Of a stretch of DNA of 43,653 nucleotides, positions 1 through 8,152 are shown in pieces. The DNA comes from a virus, in IMG/VR virus record IMGVR_UViG_3300025000_000186, positions 1 to 43,653 of that record, one strand, 5' to 3'. The notes beneath the pieces are model-generated. The model did no database searches, was not told where the DNA came from, and saw only the letters and a list, made by a program, of their open reading frames with translations. The translations under genes were made by a program, and so were the position numbers. Position 1 is the first letter of the stretch. Every line of letters begins with the position of its first letter.

Positions 1-1
1 C

Positions 2-17
2 TTTTCGCACGCGAAAA
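2..17. repeat. perfect inverted repeat at the left edge
   Basis: TTTTCGC (2-8) and GCGAAAA (11-17) form a perfect 7-bp inverted repeat around AC. It lies directly at the junction with the GC-rich right edge of the window. A terminase or HNH recognition site is plausible; no T-tract makes it a terminator. Confidence 0.6.
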
Positions 18-119
18 CTCCCTTTTTGAACTTTTCAAGGTAATACCACAGGGTGTACATAAAGAAAAACCGCAGTACGTAGCCTTTCTGAGTACATATT
101 ACTATTTAGTTTTAAAATT

Positions 120-178
120 GCATAAGACGGTTCGCAACCGACAGGGGCGGTTAACTCCTTTCCGCCCTTTTCTTATGC
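120..178. other. candidate three-way junction element before terS
   Basis: Three perfect stems nest exactly. An outer 8-bp stem pairs GCATAAGA (120-127) with TCTTATGC (171-178). Inside it are CGGTT/AACCG (128-132 with 136-140, loop CGC) and GGGCGG/CCGCCC (145-150 with 162-167). The second inner hairpin is followed by TTTT, so part could act as a terminator. As a whole it folds as a three-way junction in RNA or cruciform DNA. It may be a terminase-binding site, an mRNA leader structure or a small RNA; the sequence does not decide between them. Confidence 0.5.
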
Positions 179-215
179 TTCTATATTTTTTAAGGAGAGA
201 CGAAAGGAGAATGTT

Positions 216-806
216 ATGGGAGGAAGAAACGCTCAGCCAATTGATATATTAAAAGCCAATGGTAAAAAGCACTTGACGAAGGATGAAATTGAAAAAAGAA
301 AAAATTCTGAAGTCAAACTCGGAAAAACAGAACTCGAAAAAATAAAGCCACCGGCCTTTGTGAAAAATGATTTAATAGCTTACAAACATTGGAAGCAACA
401 TATCAAAGAATATAAAGAAGCATCGACAAAAGGTAGCGAACTACTTAGTAGTTCTGACGTAGGCATGTTGGCAATGTATTGTAAAACATATGCTGAATAT
501 GAAAGGCTCCAAAAGTCTTATCAGACGATAGACAAGATTGCATATGATGAGCATGAATTGGATGAATACATTGAAGAAAGCGAAGATTTTAATTGTAAGG
601 TCAAATTACAACTGAGAAGCATGATTGCTGTTGACGGTTTGCTTCGAATTGAAACAGCAATAAATAAAAAAATGGATATGCTTATGAAAATGCAGGACCG
701 GCTCTTTTTAAATCCTCTTGCAAAAATAAAGAATGTACCTCAACCAAAGGAGAAGGAAAAGACACCAAGTAAGTTTGGGCGATTTGGGGCTGGTGTAAGT
801 GGATAG
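216..806 (+). CDS. terS: terminase small subunit (P27/Terminase_4-like)
   Basis: This 196-aa protein probably recognises the packaging site and recruits the large terminase. It starts at an ATG behind GAAAGGAGA, overlaps the large subunit start, and resembles P27-type small subunits. Features are an N-terminal charged segment, a helical core around residues 45-150 with Lys/Glu-rich helices, and a basic, proline-containing tail. Length and position before a clear terL are typical. The DNA-binding helix is not identifiable with certainty by eye. It lies immediately downstream of the structured packaging region, fitting binding close to its own gene. Confidence 0.85.
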   Translation: MGGRNAQPIDILKANGKKHLTKDEIEKRKNSEVKLGKTELEKIKPPAFVKNDLIAYKHWKQHIKEYKEASTKGSELLSSSDVGMLAMYCKTYAEYERLQKSYQTIDKIAYDEHELDEYIEESEDFNCKVKLQLRSMIAVDGLLRIETAINKKMDMLMKMQDRLFLNPLAKIKNVPQPKEKEKTPSKFGRFGAGVSG

Positions 807-2544
807 AGCTACCCAGTATTGTGTTGAGGTAGGGCTCGGATTAATACCTGCAGGTAAGTCTATACAATTGTCATGCAAACGGCATTTAAGAGATTTAGAA
901 CGGCAGGGAACTGAGAAGTTTCCATATGTATGGGATGTTGAAAAAGCTAATGACATAATTGAGTTTGCCGAAACTCTTACCCTAGCTGAAGGTGAAGAAC
1001 CAATGCCTTTAAAATGCTGGCTTTTTCAGTGTTTTATTTTTGGTTCATGGAATGGTTGGGTACATAAAGATACCGGATACCGGAGGTTTAGAACTTCATA
1101 TGTCCAGGTGGCCAGGCAGAATGGTAAATCTCTTGGAAATGCTGTCCCAGCACTTTACTATGGTAATTTTGCCGGGTACCAATATCCGCAAATTTATTGT
1201 GTAGCCACAAAAGAACTGCAGGCCCGTATCGTTGTTAAAGAGTGCTACAAGTTTATTAATGCTGATACTGAACTTAGCGGGACAAAAACCAAAAAAGGTT
1301 TATTTACCATTAAGGATTACAAAAGCGAAATCGAATGTAATCTGACAAATGGAATGATTAAGGCTCTCGGAAGAGACACGGACAGCATAGATGGATTTCG
1401 GCCATTCTTTGGATCTGTAGATGAGTACCATAAGCACAAAACAAATCAATTATACAAGCTATTAGTCGGCGGTACCAAAAAGCTAAAACAATGTCTTATT
1501 TCTGTTATCACCACCGCAGGCTTTGATCTCAACTGCCCCTGTAAAGAGCTCCGGGATTACTGCATGAATGTTCTATTAGGTGTCATTGAGGATGAAACCC
1601 AGTTTATATTTATCGCAGAGCTTGATAAGGAAGATATAGACATTGAAAACATCGGTAAAGACACCTGGGCAGGATGGGATGAAAAAGTATGGCCGAAAGC
1701 AAGCCCGTTATGGACACCTGAAACACTGATCAGTTTAAGAGCCGATGCCATAAAAGCCAAAGAAATGCGAGGCGAAGAGCTTCGCGATTTCATGACAAAA
1801 GGTCTTAACATGTGGGTACAACTTACAGATGACCAGTATATGAACATGGAAAACTGGAAGAACTGTGAGAGCAATACAACATTGGAAGATATGCAAGGCA
1901 AAGAATGCTACCTTGGACTGGATCTTTCAAAAGGCGGTGACTTGACATCGGGAGCTTTAGAATTTCCGTTGGACATAGATGATGAAAGAAAGTATTTTGT
2001 TGACTCTCATAGTTTTATACCCAAAAAGAGAGTTGCTGAACATATAAAAATGGATAACGCTCCATATGACATGTGGATACACGAAGATTTGCTTACAGTA
2101 ACAGAAACACTCGGCGGGGTAAAGACAGATTACAAATATATTATTGCTTATTATAAGAAGATAATTGAAAAATATGATCTTAAGTTACTCGGCATTGCAT
2201 ATGACCCTCATAATGCAGATTCGTTTCTTTCTGATCTGGAAGAGTTCGGGGTTGACTGCGCGGAAGTAGTCCAGAGTTGTAAGAGCTTGAACAGCGCCAC
2301 TGATGATTTCAGACTTGAAGCTGCAGCGGGTAATATTATTTATGATAAGAAAAACAAGCTATTAACCTGGAGTATGGCAAATGCAAAAACGGTAAGTAAC
2401 AGCTTCGGAGAAATAAAAATTGACAAGGATCTTCAAAAGAAAAGAATTGACCCATGCGATGCAGTAATTGATGCACATAAACTGGCAATGGCAAATGAAG
2501 ATAATCGGTCAGTTTACGAAGAAAGGGGAGTGAGATCTGTATGA
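799..2544 (+). CDS. terL: terminase large subunit (TerL)
   Basis: This is the 581-aa packaging motor and headful/cos nuclease. The N-terminal ATPase has a deviant Walker A, VARQNGKS, near residues 104-111 and a Walker B, FGSVDEYH, near 204-211. The C-terminal RNase H-like nuclease shows acidic motifs at LGLDLSKGGD (around 371-380), AYDPHNAD (around 467-474) and DPCDAVIDAH (around 551-560). The GTG start overlaps terS by 8 nt, so the two are translationally coupled. Length matches the PF03354-type family. The nearby HNH nuclease at the other end of the genome is expected to assist cos cleavage. Confidence 0.95.
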   Translation: MDRATQYCVEVGLGLIPAGKSIQLSCKRHLRDLERQGTEKFPYVWDVEKANDIIEFAETLTLAEGEEPMPLKCWLFQCFIFGSWNGWVHKDTGYRRFRTSYVQVARQNGKSLGNAVPALYYGNFAGYQYPQIYCVATKELQARIVVKECYKFINADTELSGTKTKKGLFTIKDYKSEIECNLTNGMIKALGRDTDSIDGFRPFFGSVDEYHKHKTNQLYKLLVGGTKKLKQCLISVITTAGFDLNCPCKELRDYCMNVLLGVIEDETQFIFIAELDKEDIDIENIGKDTWAGWDEKVWPKASPLWTPETLISLRADAIKAKEMRGEELRDFMTKGLNMWVQLTDDQYMNMENWKNCESNTTLEDMQGKECYLGLDLSKGGDLTSGALEFPLDIDDERKYFVDSHSFIPKKRVAEHIKMDNAPYDMWIHEDLLTVTETLGGVKTDYKYIIAYYKKIIEKYDLKLLGIAYDPHNADSFLSDLEEFGVDCAEVVQSCKSLNSATDDFRLEAAAGNIIYDKKNKLLTWSMANAKTVSNSFGEIKIDKDLQKKRIDPCDAVIDAHKLAMANEDNRSVYEERGVRSV

Positions 2545-2723
2545 AATTTTTCAAATTGCAGTTACCCAAGCTTAACATAATAAATATATTTGATTTTACA
2601 GTTGTAATTCTCGGAATTGTAATGATTTCAATTGGCTTGTATAAAATATACCCTCCCGCAATGTGGATAGTGACAGGAATAATTCTGTCTTTTCCTAGAA
2701 TACCTAGGAAGGTGGTGAAGTAA
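2541..2723 (+). CDS. small membrane protein between terL and portal
   Basis: This 60-aa protein overlaps the terL stop (ATGA) and abuts the portal start, so it belongs to the packaging operon. It has two hydrophobic segments, roughly residues 18-36 and 40-52, and short basic ends, suggesting a two-span membrane hairpin. Small membrane proteins at this place occur in several clostridial phages, but I know no function. It could be a pinholin-like or accessory protein; nothing in the sequence shows that. Confidence 0.65.
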   Translation: MKFFKLQLPKLNIINIFDFTVVILGIVMISIGLYKIYPPAMWIVTGIILSFPRIPRKVVK

Positions 2724-3989
2724 TTGGGATTAATAAAGAATATAACTGAAGGTTTTGGTCTATCAAGCGCAGCACCGGATTGGTTTTATAATTGGTTGGG
2801 AGCAGGACCATCGAAAACAGGTATAAATGTAAATGAGCAAACAGCCATGAGATTTACGGCTGTTTTTGCTTGTATAAGGGTATTATCAGAAACACTTGCT
2901 AGTATGCCTATTATTTTGTACAAGGATCGAAAGATAGGTGATAAGTCGAGCGGCAAAGATAGAGCTGTTGATCATCCGCTATATGACATTTTAAAAACGG
3001 CTCCAAATAAAGAAATGCCCAGCATGATTTTAAAAGAGACTATGATGGGTCATGTTTGCAGTTCCGGAAACTGCTATTCTCAGGTTCAACGCAATAGACG
3101 TGGTGAAGTAGTAGGCTTAAATCTATTACCATGGACTGTAACCAATGTAATAAGAAACGCGATAACATACGAAATTGAGTACTGGACCAACGATAGAGGT
3201 AAGCAAATCATGCTTAACCCTGAAGAGGTATTTCATATACCTGGTCTTGGATTTGACGGAGTAAAAGGTTATTCTCCAATAAAAATGGCTATGGAAGCTA
3301 TTGGCCTTGGTATAGCCGCTGAAGCTTTTGGAGCGAGTTTCTTTGGTAATGGAGCTACAATGTCAGGAATAGCGGAATATGAAGGTAAATTGAGCGATAC
3401 TGGATTCAATAGGTTTAAAGATTCATTTAATGAAACCTATGCGGGGCTTGGTAATGTAAAAAAAGTTTTGTTTTTAGAAAGTGGTTCAAAATTCCACCAA
3501 CTTACCATACCGCCCAATGAGGCACAATTTCTTGAAACAAGACGGTTTCAGAAAGAAGAAGTTGCCAGTATATATCGAGTGCCTTTACATTTGATTCAAG
3601 ACCTTCAGAAGTCCTCGAACAACAACATCGAGCACCAAAGTCTTGAATTTGTCATGTACACAATGCTTCCGTGGTTCACTCGTTGGGAACAATTCATTAA
3701 TTTCAAACTTTTAACAAAGGGAGAAAGGAAACAAGGGTATTTTGCTGAGTTTCTTATAAATGCACTTATGCGAGGCGATGCAAAGAGTAGATCCTATATG
3801 TTACATCTTATGCGTCAAGATGGCGTAATAAATGCAGATCAGTGGCTCGAACTCGAAAACATGAACCCGCAAGAAGGGGAAGGTGGAAAAGCGTATCTGA
3901 TAAACGGAAACTTTATTTCGGTAGAAACAGCCGCGAAGCAACCGCCAAGGCAAGCACAGCAAACGCCAAAACCAGCGGAAGGGGGTTAG
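2724..3989 (+). CDS. HK97-family portal protein
   Basis: This 421-aa protein forms the dodecameric ring at the capsid vertex through which DNA passes. It has the characteristic early block VFACIRVLSETLASMP (around residues 49-64) and the central EVFHIPG...GYSPIKMA segment of HK97 portals. A Gln/Pro/Ala-rich disordered tail ends the protein. It starts with TTG directly at the previous stop, behind AAGGTGGTG. Position between terL and prohead protease is standard for this family. Confidence 0.95.
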   Translation: MGLIKNITEGFGLSSAAPDWFYNWLGAGPSKTGINVNEQTAMRFTAVFACIRVLSETLASMPIILYKDRKIGDKSSGKDRAVDHPLYDILKTAPNKEMPSMILKETMMGHVCSSGNCYSQVQRNRRGEVVGLNLLPWTVTNVIRNAITYEIEYWTNDRGKQIMLNPEEVFHIPGLGFDGVKGYSPIKMAMEAIGLGIAAEAFGASFFGNGATMSGIAEYEGKLSDTGFNRFKDSFNETYAGLGNVKKVLFLESGSKFHQLTIPPNEAQFLETRRFQKEEVASIYRVPLHLIQDLQKSSNNNIEHQSLEFVMYTMLPWFTRWEQFINFKLLTKGERKQGYFAEFLINALMRGDAKSRSYMLHLMRQDGVINADQWLELENMNPQEGEGGKAYLINGNFISVETAAKQPPRQAQQTPKPAEGG

Positions 3990-3994
3990 TAAAA

Positions 3995-4057
3995 ATGAAC
4001 CAGAAGCCTAAAATTACAAAACCAGCAAAACCGCTGGTAAAGAAGGGAGGTAATTGA
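3995..4057 (+). CDS. possible 20-aa basic micro-protein
   Basis: A 20-codon ORF lies exactly in the gap between portal and protease. It has a GGGGG-type Shine-Dalgarno upstream of ATG, and its stop overlaps the ribosome binding region of the protease. The peptide is Lys/Pro-rich, beginning MNQKPKITKPAKP. The upstream in-frame part of the longer open frame is only an alternative frame of the portal gene. It may exist simply for translational coupling. Real expression is uncertain. Confidence 0.3.
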   Translation: MNQKPKITKPAKPLVKKGGN

Positions 4058-4058
4058 A

Positions 4059-4793
4059 TTGCCTTATATTACCGTAGATGAGTACAAGCAAAAAGCTAAG
4101 AAAGGTGATGATTTAGCCGGGCTAACGCTTAAAAAGCAGTTTGTAGTTGAAACAAAAGGCATTGAAGACACAAAAGATGGTCTTAAAGTGCCTTTTATCA
4201 TTTCAACAGCCTCGGTTGACCGAGATAATGACACAATAAGCGTTGATGGTTGGAAAACGGACAATTATCGGAAGAATCCTGTTGTACTATGGGCTCATGA
4301 TGGAAGACAGCCTCCGGTTGCCAAATCCTTGGAAGAAAAAGTGGAAAATTTGGCTTTAAAGTCAACAGCTCTGTTCGCAACTAAAGATTTATACCCGTTT
4401 GGCTATATGATCGGTCAGATGTATGCTCAAAAATTTTTAAATGCCGTGAGCGTAGGTTTTGACCCAATAAAATATGCCTGGGTAGAGGATAAAGACAGGC
4501 CTTGGGGGATCGATTACATAGAACAGCATCTGCTTGAGTATTCCTGTTGTCCAGTTCCTGCAAATCCGGAAGCTTTAGTTGATGCAAAAGCAGCAGGAAT
4601 AGATATGGAGCCTATGGTCGATTGGGTTGTCCGGGTACTTGATGGGAGTCTGTTTATACCAAAGGAAAAAGCTGAACAGATATATAAAACTCTAAGTACA
4701 AAAAGCACGATAGTAATACCAAAAGAAGAGATTCCTTCTAGGTCGCTTTTTTTATATGAAAAACAAATTCAAATTAATAATAACGGGAGGTAA
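4059..4793 (+). CDS. prohead maturation protease (HK97 family, S78)
   Basis: This 244-aa serine protease cleaves scaffold or capsid delta domains during head assembly. The fold-defining blocks are present: STASVDRDNDTISVDGW (around residues 50-66), NPVVLWAHD with the probable catalytic His near residue 79, and AVSVGFDPI with the probable nucleophile Ser near 131. LLEYSCCPVPANPEA follows, the usual signature of this family. The start is TTG behind AAGGGAGG. It is encoded directly before the major capsid gene, its substrate. Confidence 0.92.
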   Translation: MPYITVDEYKQKAKKGDDLAGLTLKKQFVVETKGIEDTKDGLKVPFIISTASVDRDNDTISVDGWKTDNYRKNPVVLWAHDGRQPPVAKSLEEKVENLALKSTALFATKDLYPFGYMIGQMYAQKFLNAVSVGFDPIKYAWVEDKDRPWGIDYIEQHLLEYSCCPVPANPEALVDAKAAGIDMEPMVDWVVRVLDGSLFIPKEKAEQIYKTLSTKSTIVIPKEEIPSRSLFLYEKQIQINNNGR

Positions 4794-4798
4794 GAAAG

Positions 4799-6031
4799 AT
4801 GGATAAAAAGAAACTTTTAGAACTGCTTGCAGCTAAATCAAAGGCCCAGCAAGACATGGTAAACAAAGCCAAAGATGAAAAGCGTGATGCACTCAACGAT
4901 GATGAAGTAAAATTATTCAATGATCTGCAAAAAGAGATAGATAATCTCAAGAGTCAGATTGAAATTGCAGAAAAAATGGAAGAAAATGAAAAATTCATGG
5001 GAGAGCCGGCAACAAAAGCGATTATTCCTGTAGCTAACGATACCCAGGAAGAAAAGCTTGATGATGGTGGATTCAAAAACGTTGGTGAGTTTTTGAACTG
5101 TGTTAAAAATGGTGACAGTAAAGGCAGGCTCAAATCTCTTGCAACTTCTGATGTTGGTATTTTAATTCCTTCGCAGTTTGGTCAGAGTATTCTCAGACTC
5201 GATGGTGAGAGTGAGATTGTAATGCCAAGATCAAACAACATTCCAGCAGGCGATCCCCCGGATGCTCCTTTCACAGTGCCATACTTCCAACAGGGAGCAG
5301 ATGGAGCAAATGGCGGGATAGTGCTTACATGGACAGGCGAGGCAAAGACGGTTTCTGATGTAAAGGATCCGGTAATCAAAGACTTAACCCTGACCCCTCA
5401 GGAATGTAGCGGCATGGCTACCGTAAATAATAAGACACTTGCAAACTGGATGGCTTCAGGCACGTTTGTTCAGAATTTGCTCAGGCAGGCATGGGTTGAT
5501 GGCAGAGACTATAAGATGTTGCTCGGTTCTGGTGCTGGTTGCCCGCTCGGTGTTCTTAAAGCTCCAGGTGCAATCAAAATAGCCAGAGATACAGCAGCCA
5601 CAGTGAAGTATATTGACTTGCTTAATATGCTTTCGAGGATGTACGCAGGCGCAGGTGAGATGGTATGGACAATCAATCAGACATTGATGCCCACAATCAT
5701 GACTATGGTTGATCCCGCAAACCGTTATATCTATAACGGTGGCGATGCAACTAAGGGTGTTCCTCCAACATTGCTTGGTATCAAGGTAGAGTGGAATGGA
5801 AAGACTCCTCTCCTTGGATCCGAAGGAGACGTAATGCTCGCGAAATTCAGCTACTACCTTACAAAAGCTGGGTCCGGTCCTTACGTTGCAATATCCGAGC
5901 ATGTGAAGTTCACCACAAACCAGACTGTATTCAAGATCGTTGCTAATCTTGATGCTCAGCCCTGGGTGAAAGATCATCTCCTTTTGACTGATGGCAAAAC
6001 CAAAGTTTCCCCGTATGTCATCCTGAAATAA
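4799..6031 (+). CDS. HK97-fold major capsid protein
   Basis: This is the 410-aa capsid shell subunit. Residues about 1-95 form a highly charged coiled-coil delta/scaffold domain (KSKAQQDMVNKAKDEKRDAL...), probably removed by the protease. The folded capsid domain follows, with GRLKSLATSDVGILIPSQFG near the cleavage region and the typical LLGSGAGCPLGVL block of the A and P domains. The ribosome binding site is GGGAGG before ATG. Order protease then capsid protein, and the length, are typical of HK97-like phages. Confidence 0.95.
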   Translation: MDKKKLLELLAAKSKAQQDMVNKAKDEKRDALNDDEVKLFNDLQKEIDNLKSQIEIAEKMEENEKFMGEPATKAIIPVANDTQEEKLDDGGFKNVGEFLNCVKNGDSKGRLKSLATSDVGILIPSQFGQSILRLDGESEIVMPRSNNIPAGDPPDAPFTVPYFQQGADGANGGIVLTWTGEAKTVSDVKDPVIKDLTLTPQECSGMATVNNKTLANWMASGTFVQNLLRQAWVDGRDYKMLLGSGAGCPLGVLKAPGAIKIARDTAATVKYIDLLNMLSRMYAGAGEMVWTINQTLMPTIMTMVDPANRYIYNGGDATKGVPPTLLGIKVEWNGKTPLLGSEGDVMLAKFSYYLTKAGSGPYVAISEHVKFTTNQTVFKIVANLDAQPWVKDHLLLTDGKTKVSPYVILK

Positions 6032-6050
6032 TCAACATTAAATAATCTGT

Positions 6051-6070
6051 GCCGGGACACAAACCCCGGC
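6051..6070. terminator. hairpin after the capsid gene
   Basis: GCCGGG (6051-6056) pairs with CCCGGC (6065-6070). It lies 20 nt after the capsid stop and is followed by TTGAC rather than a T-run. It could be a partial terminator or a processing/stability hairpin that raises capsid mRNA levels relative to downstream genes. Confidence 0.4.
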
Positions 6071-6105
6071 TTGACTCAAAAATATGAATTGGAGGTAAGC
6101 AATAC

Positions 6106-6843
6106 ATGAAAAAACTTGCAAAAAGAGTGAAAATCGATATCGGACTGAAAGCGCAGGCTCTAAACAATACTAATGCAACTGGATCATACTACCATATGGA
6201 TATGGACCGCAAAGCTCTGTTTGTTCTGAATGGCGGGGCAATGGCTGATACAAAAACCACTGCGCTTGAAGTTCTTCAAGCAACGGATGCAGCTGGAACT
6301 GGTGCAAAAGGCGTACCGACAACTGCAGCACAGGCAGCTATAGCAACTATAGCCGCAAATGCTGGTGTTACCGAGGCGACTTTGACATTAGCAACGGTGC
6401 TTGCGGGCGAAGCGGTTACAATTAATGGCTTGACATTTACAGCACATGCCAATACAACTACAAAGGCAAGCAGGCAGTTTAAGATCGACGGCGACGACAC
6501 TGCCGATGCAGTGGCCTTGGTAGGTTGTATCAATGATGCGACTTATGGAGTTCCGGGAATAACCGCAACTAGCGCACTTGGCGTTGTTACTCTCAAGTCT
6601 ACAGTTCCGGGAGAAACGCTCATTACCATTACAGATCCAGCCGCAAACACCATTACAGCTGCAACACTTCAGGCGCAAGCCTATGTTGAAGTTGATGTTG
6701 GTAGTCTTGATCTTGCAAACGGCTTTGAATACATCGCCGCAAAAGTGACTACTACTGCAAATTCTGTTGTTGCAGTAGAGCTTATCCGCGGTGATTCAAG
6801 ATTTGAGCCTGTTCAGAAGATGGGTGCAAGTGCTTCAGTATAA
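6106..6843 (+). CDS. putative capsid decoration/Ig-like protein
   Basis: This 245-aa protein directly follows the capsid gene and is probably a virion component. The central part, about residues 85-200, is Ala/Thr/Val-rich with a beta-type pattern (GEAVTINGLTFTAHAN..., ITDPAANTITAATLQ). This resembles repeated Ig-like segments seen in phage head and tail decoration proteins. The N-terminus is basic. The abundance of Ala and Thr and the gene order suggest a decoration or vertex protein. I cannot assign a named family with confidence; a tail-associated role is the main alternative. Confidence 0.6.
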   Translation: MKKLAKRVKIDIGLKAQALNNTNATGSYYHMDMDRKALFVLNGGAMADTKTTALEVLQATDAAGTGAKGVPTTAAQAAIATIAANAGVTEATLTLATVLAGEAVTINGLTFTAHANTTTKASRQFKIDGDDTADAVALVGCINDATYGVPGITATSALGVVTLKSTVPGETLITITDPAANTITAATLQAQAYVEVDVGSLDLANGFEYIAAKVTTTANSVVAVELIRGDSRFEPVQKMGASASV

Positions 6844-6887
6844 AGCTAAGGAGGAAAGGGAGTCCACGGGCTCCCCCTATTCTATTT

Positions 6888-7172
6888 ATGAAAACAAAGA
6901 TATTGATTTTGACATCAGTGCGCCTTGATGGGCAGGACAAAGAGCCTGGCGAAAAAACTGAACTCGACGAAAGCCTTCTCAACAAATGGATTGAGTTGGG
7001 ATATTGTGAAGTCCTCAGAGAAGATGATAAAAAACTTTCTGATGATGAGAGCAAAAAAGATAATCCGCCAAAACTCAAACATCTTGGCGGTGGTTATTAT
7101 GATATGCCGGATGGTAGTAAGGTACATGGTAAAGAGGCAGCACTTGAAGCTTTAAAAACTTTTGATGCTTAG
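6888..7172 (+). CDS. small acidic head-region protein
   Basis: This 94-aa protein has a beta-rich N-terminal part resembling a short SH3-like fold (KILILTSVRLDGQDKEPGE) and a very acidic linker near residues 48-60. It ends with a Gly-rich GGGYYDMPDGSKVHGKEAA segment. Comparable small proteins follow capsid genes in many Firmicutes phages; the role is unknown. A strong terminator overlaps its stop codon, so it closes the first morphogenesis transcript. Confidence 0.6.
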   Translation: MKTKILILTSVRLDGQDKEPGEKTELDESLLNKWIELGYCEVLREDDKKLSDDESKKDNPPKLKHLGGGYYDMPDGSKVHGKEAALEALKTFDA

Positions 7173-7203
7173 AGTAGAGTTCTAAAACGGACTCTACTCT
7201 TTA
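7171..7203 (+). terminator. terminator after the capsid block
   Basis: AGAGTAGAGT (7171-7180) and ACTCTACTCT (7191-7200) form a perfect 10-bp stem overlapping the stop codon of the preceding gene. TTTATAA follows. The T-tract is short, so read-through may be substantial. Confidence 0.65.
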
Positions 7204-7278
7204 TAACGAAGCTAAAGGCGCATGAGCCGGAAGCTACGATTTAAAAACCCAAAAACAGTATAAGAAAGGGTGAAAAAT

Positions 7279-7452
7279 ATGGAATACAAAGAATATTTTC
7301 CTCGTGAAAATAGGCATTTTATCGGGACTGCGGCCGGATTAACTCAGCTTGGGACAACTGGCTTTTCAGCTGGTGATGATTATACAGTAGTCGATGGTGC
7401 TGGCAACATAACAGATTTTTATATGTACGGTGAAGGTGCTTGGAACCATTAA
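7279..7452 (+). CDS. 57-aa hypothetical virion-region protein
   Basis: I choose ATG 7279 over the in-frame GTG at 7270, because AAAGGG then lies 9 nt upstream. The protein is Gly- and aromatic-rich (NRHFIGTAAGLTQLGTTGFSAGDDY...) and lacks hydrophobic spans. It ends just before a strong AAGGAGG for the next gene, so the two are probably coupled. It could be a small structural or assembly protein; I do not recognise it. Confidence 0.5.
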   Translation: MEYKEYFPRENRHFIGTAAGLTQLGTTGFSAGDDYTVVDGAGNITDFYMYGEGAWNH

Positions 7453-7465
7453 GGAGGGTAAAAAC

Positions 7466-8152
7466 ATGGATCAAAATTTCATTAAAATAAAAAAAATCAA
7501 CGAACAATTGGCGGCTATTGCGCAACAGTATAAAAATGATTTTTTTATCACATCGACAATTGAACCTTGGGTAAATGCTGCAATTGCTTCTGGTACGTTT
7601 GCAGGAGCGGCTGGAACCGCAAAGCATCCTGGAGTAGTAACATTGCTTTCATCTACTTCTGCAAACTCTGGACATAGAGTTAATCTTTATGCAGAAGCCT
7701 TTTTGCTTGGTGGTGGAGAAAAAACAACAGGTATTTTTAAGGTTGTTACCTGCGCTGGTACGACCGTAAGATTTGGCTTTCATGATACCACTAGTGAAGC
7801 AGATGTTAATGATGGGGTATACATTGAAATTGCAGAAACTACACTTACAGGTAAAACGGCTAATGCTGGCACAAGGTCAACTACTGCTACAAACTACACG
7901 ATAACAGAAAATACATGGTATCGTTTTGTTATTGAAGTAAATTCAGATGCTACTCTAATAACTTACAGTATTTACGCAGATGATAGCGGCACCGCGTTGT
8001 GGATAGATACCTTAGCAACAAATATACCAACCGGAGCAAACAGGTATTGTGGTCAAGGCATTGTAGCAACAAACAGCGGGACAACGGCATTATCTTTAGT
8101 GTCACTTGATTATATGGATATTGCCTTGCAGAATGCAAGGAGGCTTTCTTAA
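7466..8152 (+). CDS. lectin-like (jelly-roll) putative virion fibre protein
   Basis: This 228-aa protein starts behind an excellent AAGGAGG. After a short helical N-terminus (QNFIKIKKINEQLAAIAQQY) it is all-beta in appearance. The alternating pattern (VNLYAEAFLLGG, TTVRFGFHDTT, TWYRFVIEVNSDATLITYSIYADDSG) resembles concanavalin A-like or laminin-G-like sandwich domains that bind glycans. It overlaps the downstream esterase start by one nucleotide. Together they may form a surface fibre or decoration on the head. Family assignment is by pattern only. Confidence 0.55.
   Translation: MDQNFIKIKKINEQLAAIAQQYKNDFFITSTIEPWVNAAIASGTFAGAAGTAKHPGVVTLLSSTSANSGHRVNLYAEAFLLGGGEKTTGIFKVVTCAGTTVRFGFHDTTSEADVNDGVYIEIAETTLTGKTANAGTRSTTATNYTITENTWYRFVIEVNSDATLITYSIYADDSGTALWIDTLATNIPTGANRYCGQGIVATNSGTTALSLVSLDYMDIALQNARRLS

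Larger units (their letters stand above)
1..215. other. packaging-site (cos) region and terS leader
   Basis: This non-coding stretch precedes the small terminase gene and, on a circular map, joins the end of the window just after the HNH gene. In HK97-type phages whose HNH nuclease lies beside terS, this interval normally contains cos. It is rich in dyads: a hairpin at 2-17, a smaller TTGAA/TTCAA hairpin at 26-38, and a compact branched fold at 120-178. No ORF with a ribosome binding site is present. The exact cut position is not visible from sequence; that the window edge equals cos is an inference. Confidence 0.6.

Noticed and set aside
3842-3994. N-terminal part of the open frame ending at 4057
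   Set aside because: This part overlaps the portal coding sequence in another frame. Only the last 20 codons after ATG 3995 lie in the gap and have a plausible ribosome binding site.
5456-5977. 173-aa minus-strand ORF within the major capsid gene
   Set aside because: It is antisense to a clear capsid protein, rich in Cys and His without a family pattern, and has no start signals.
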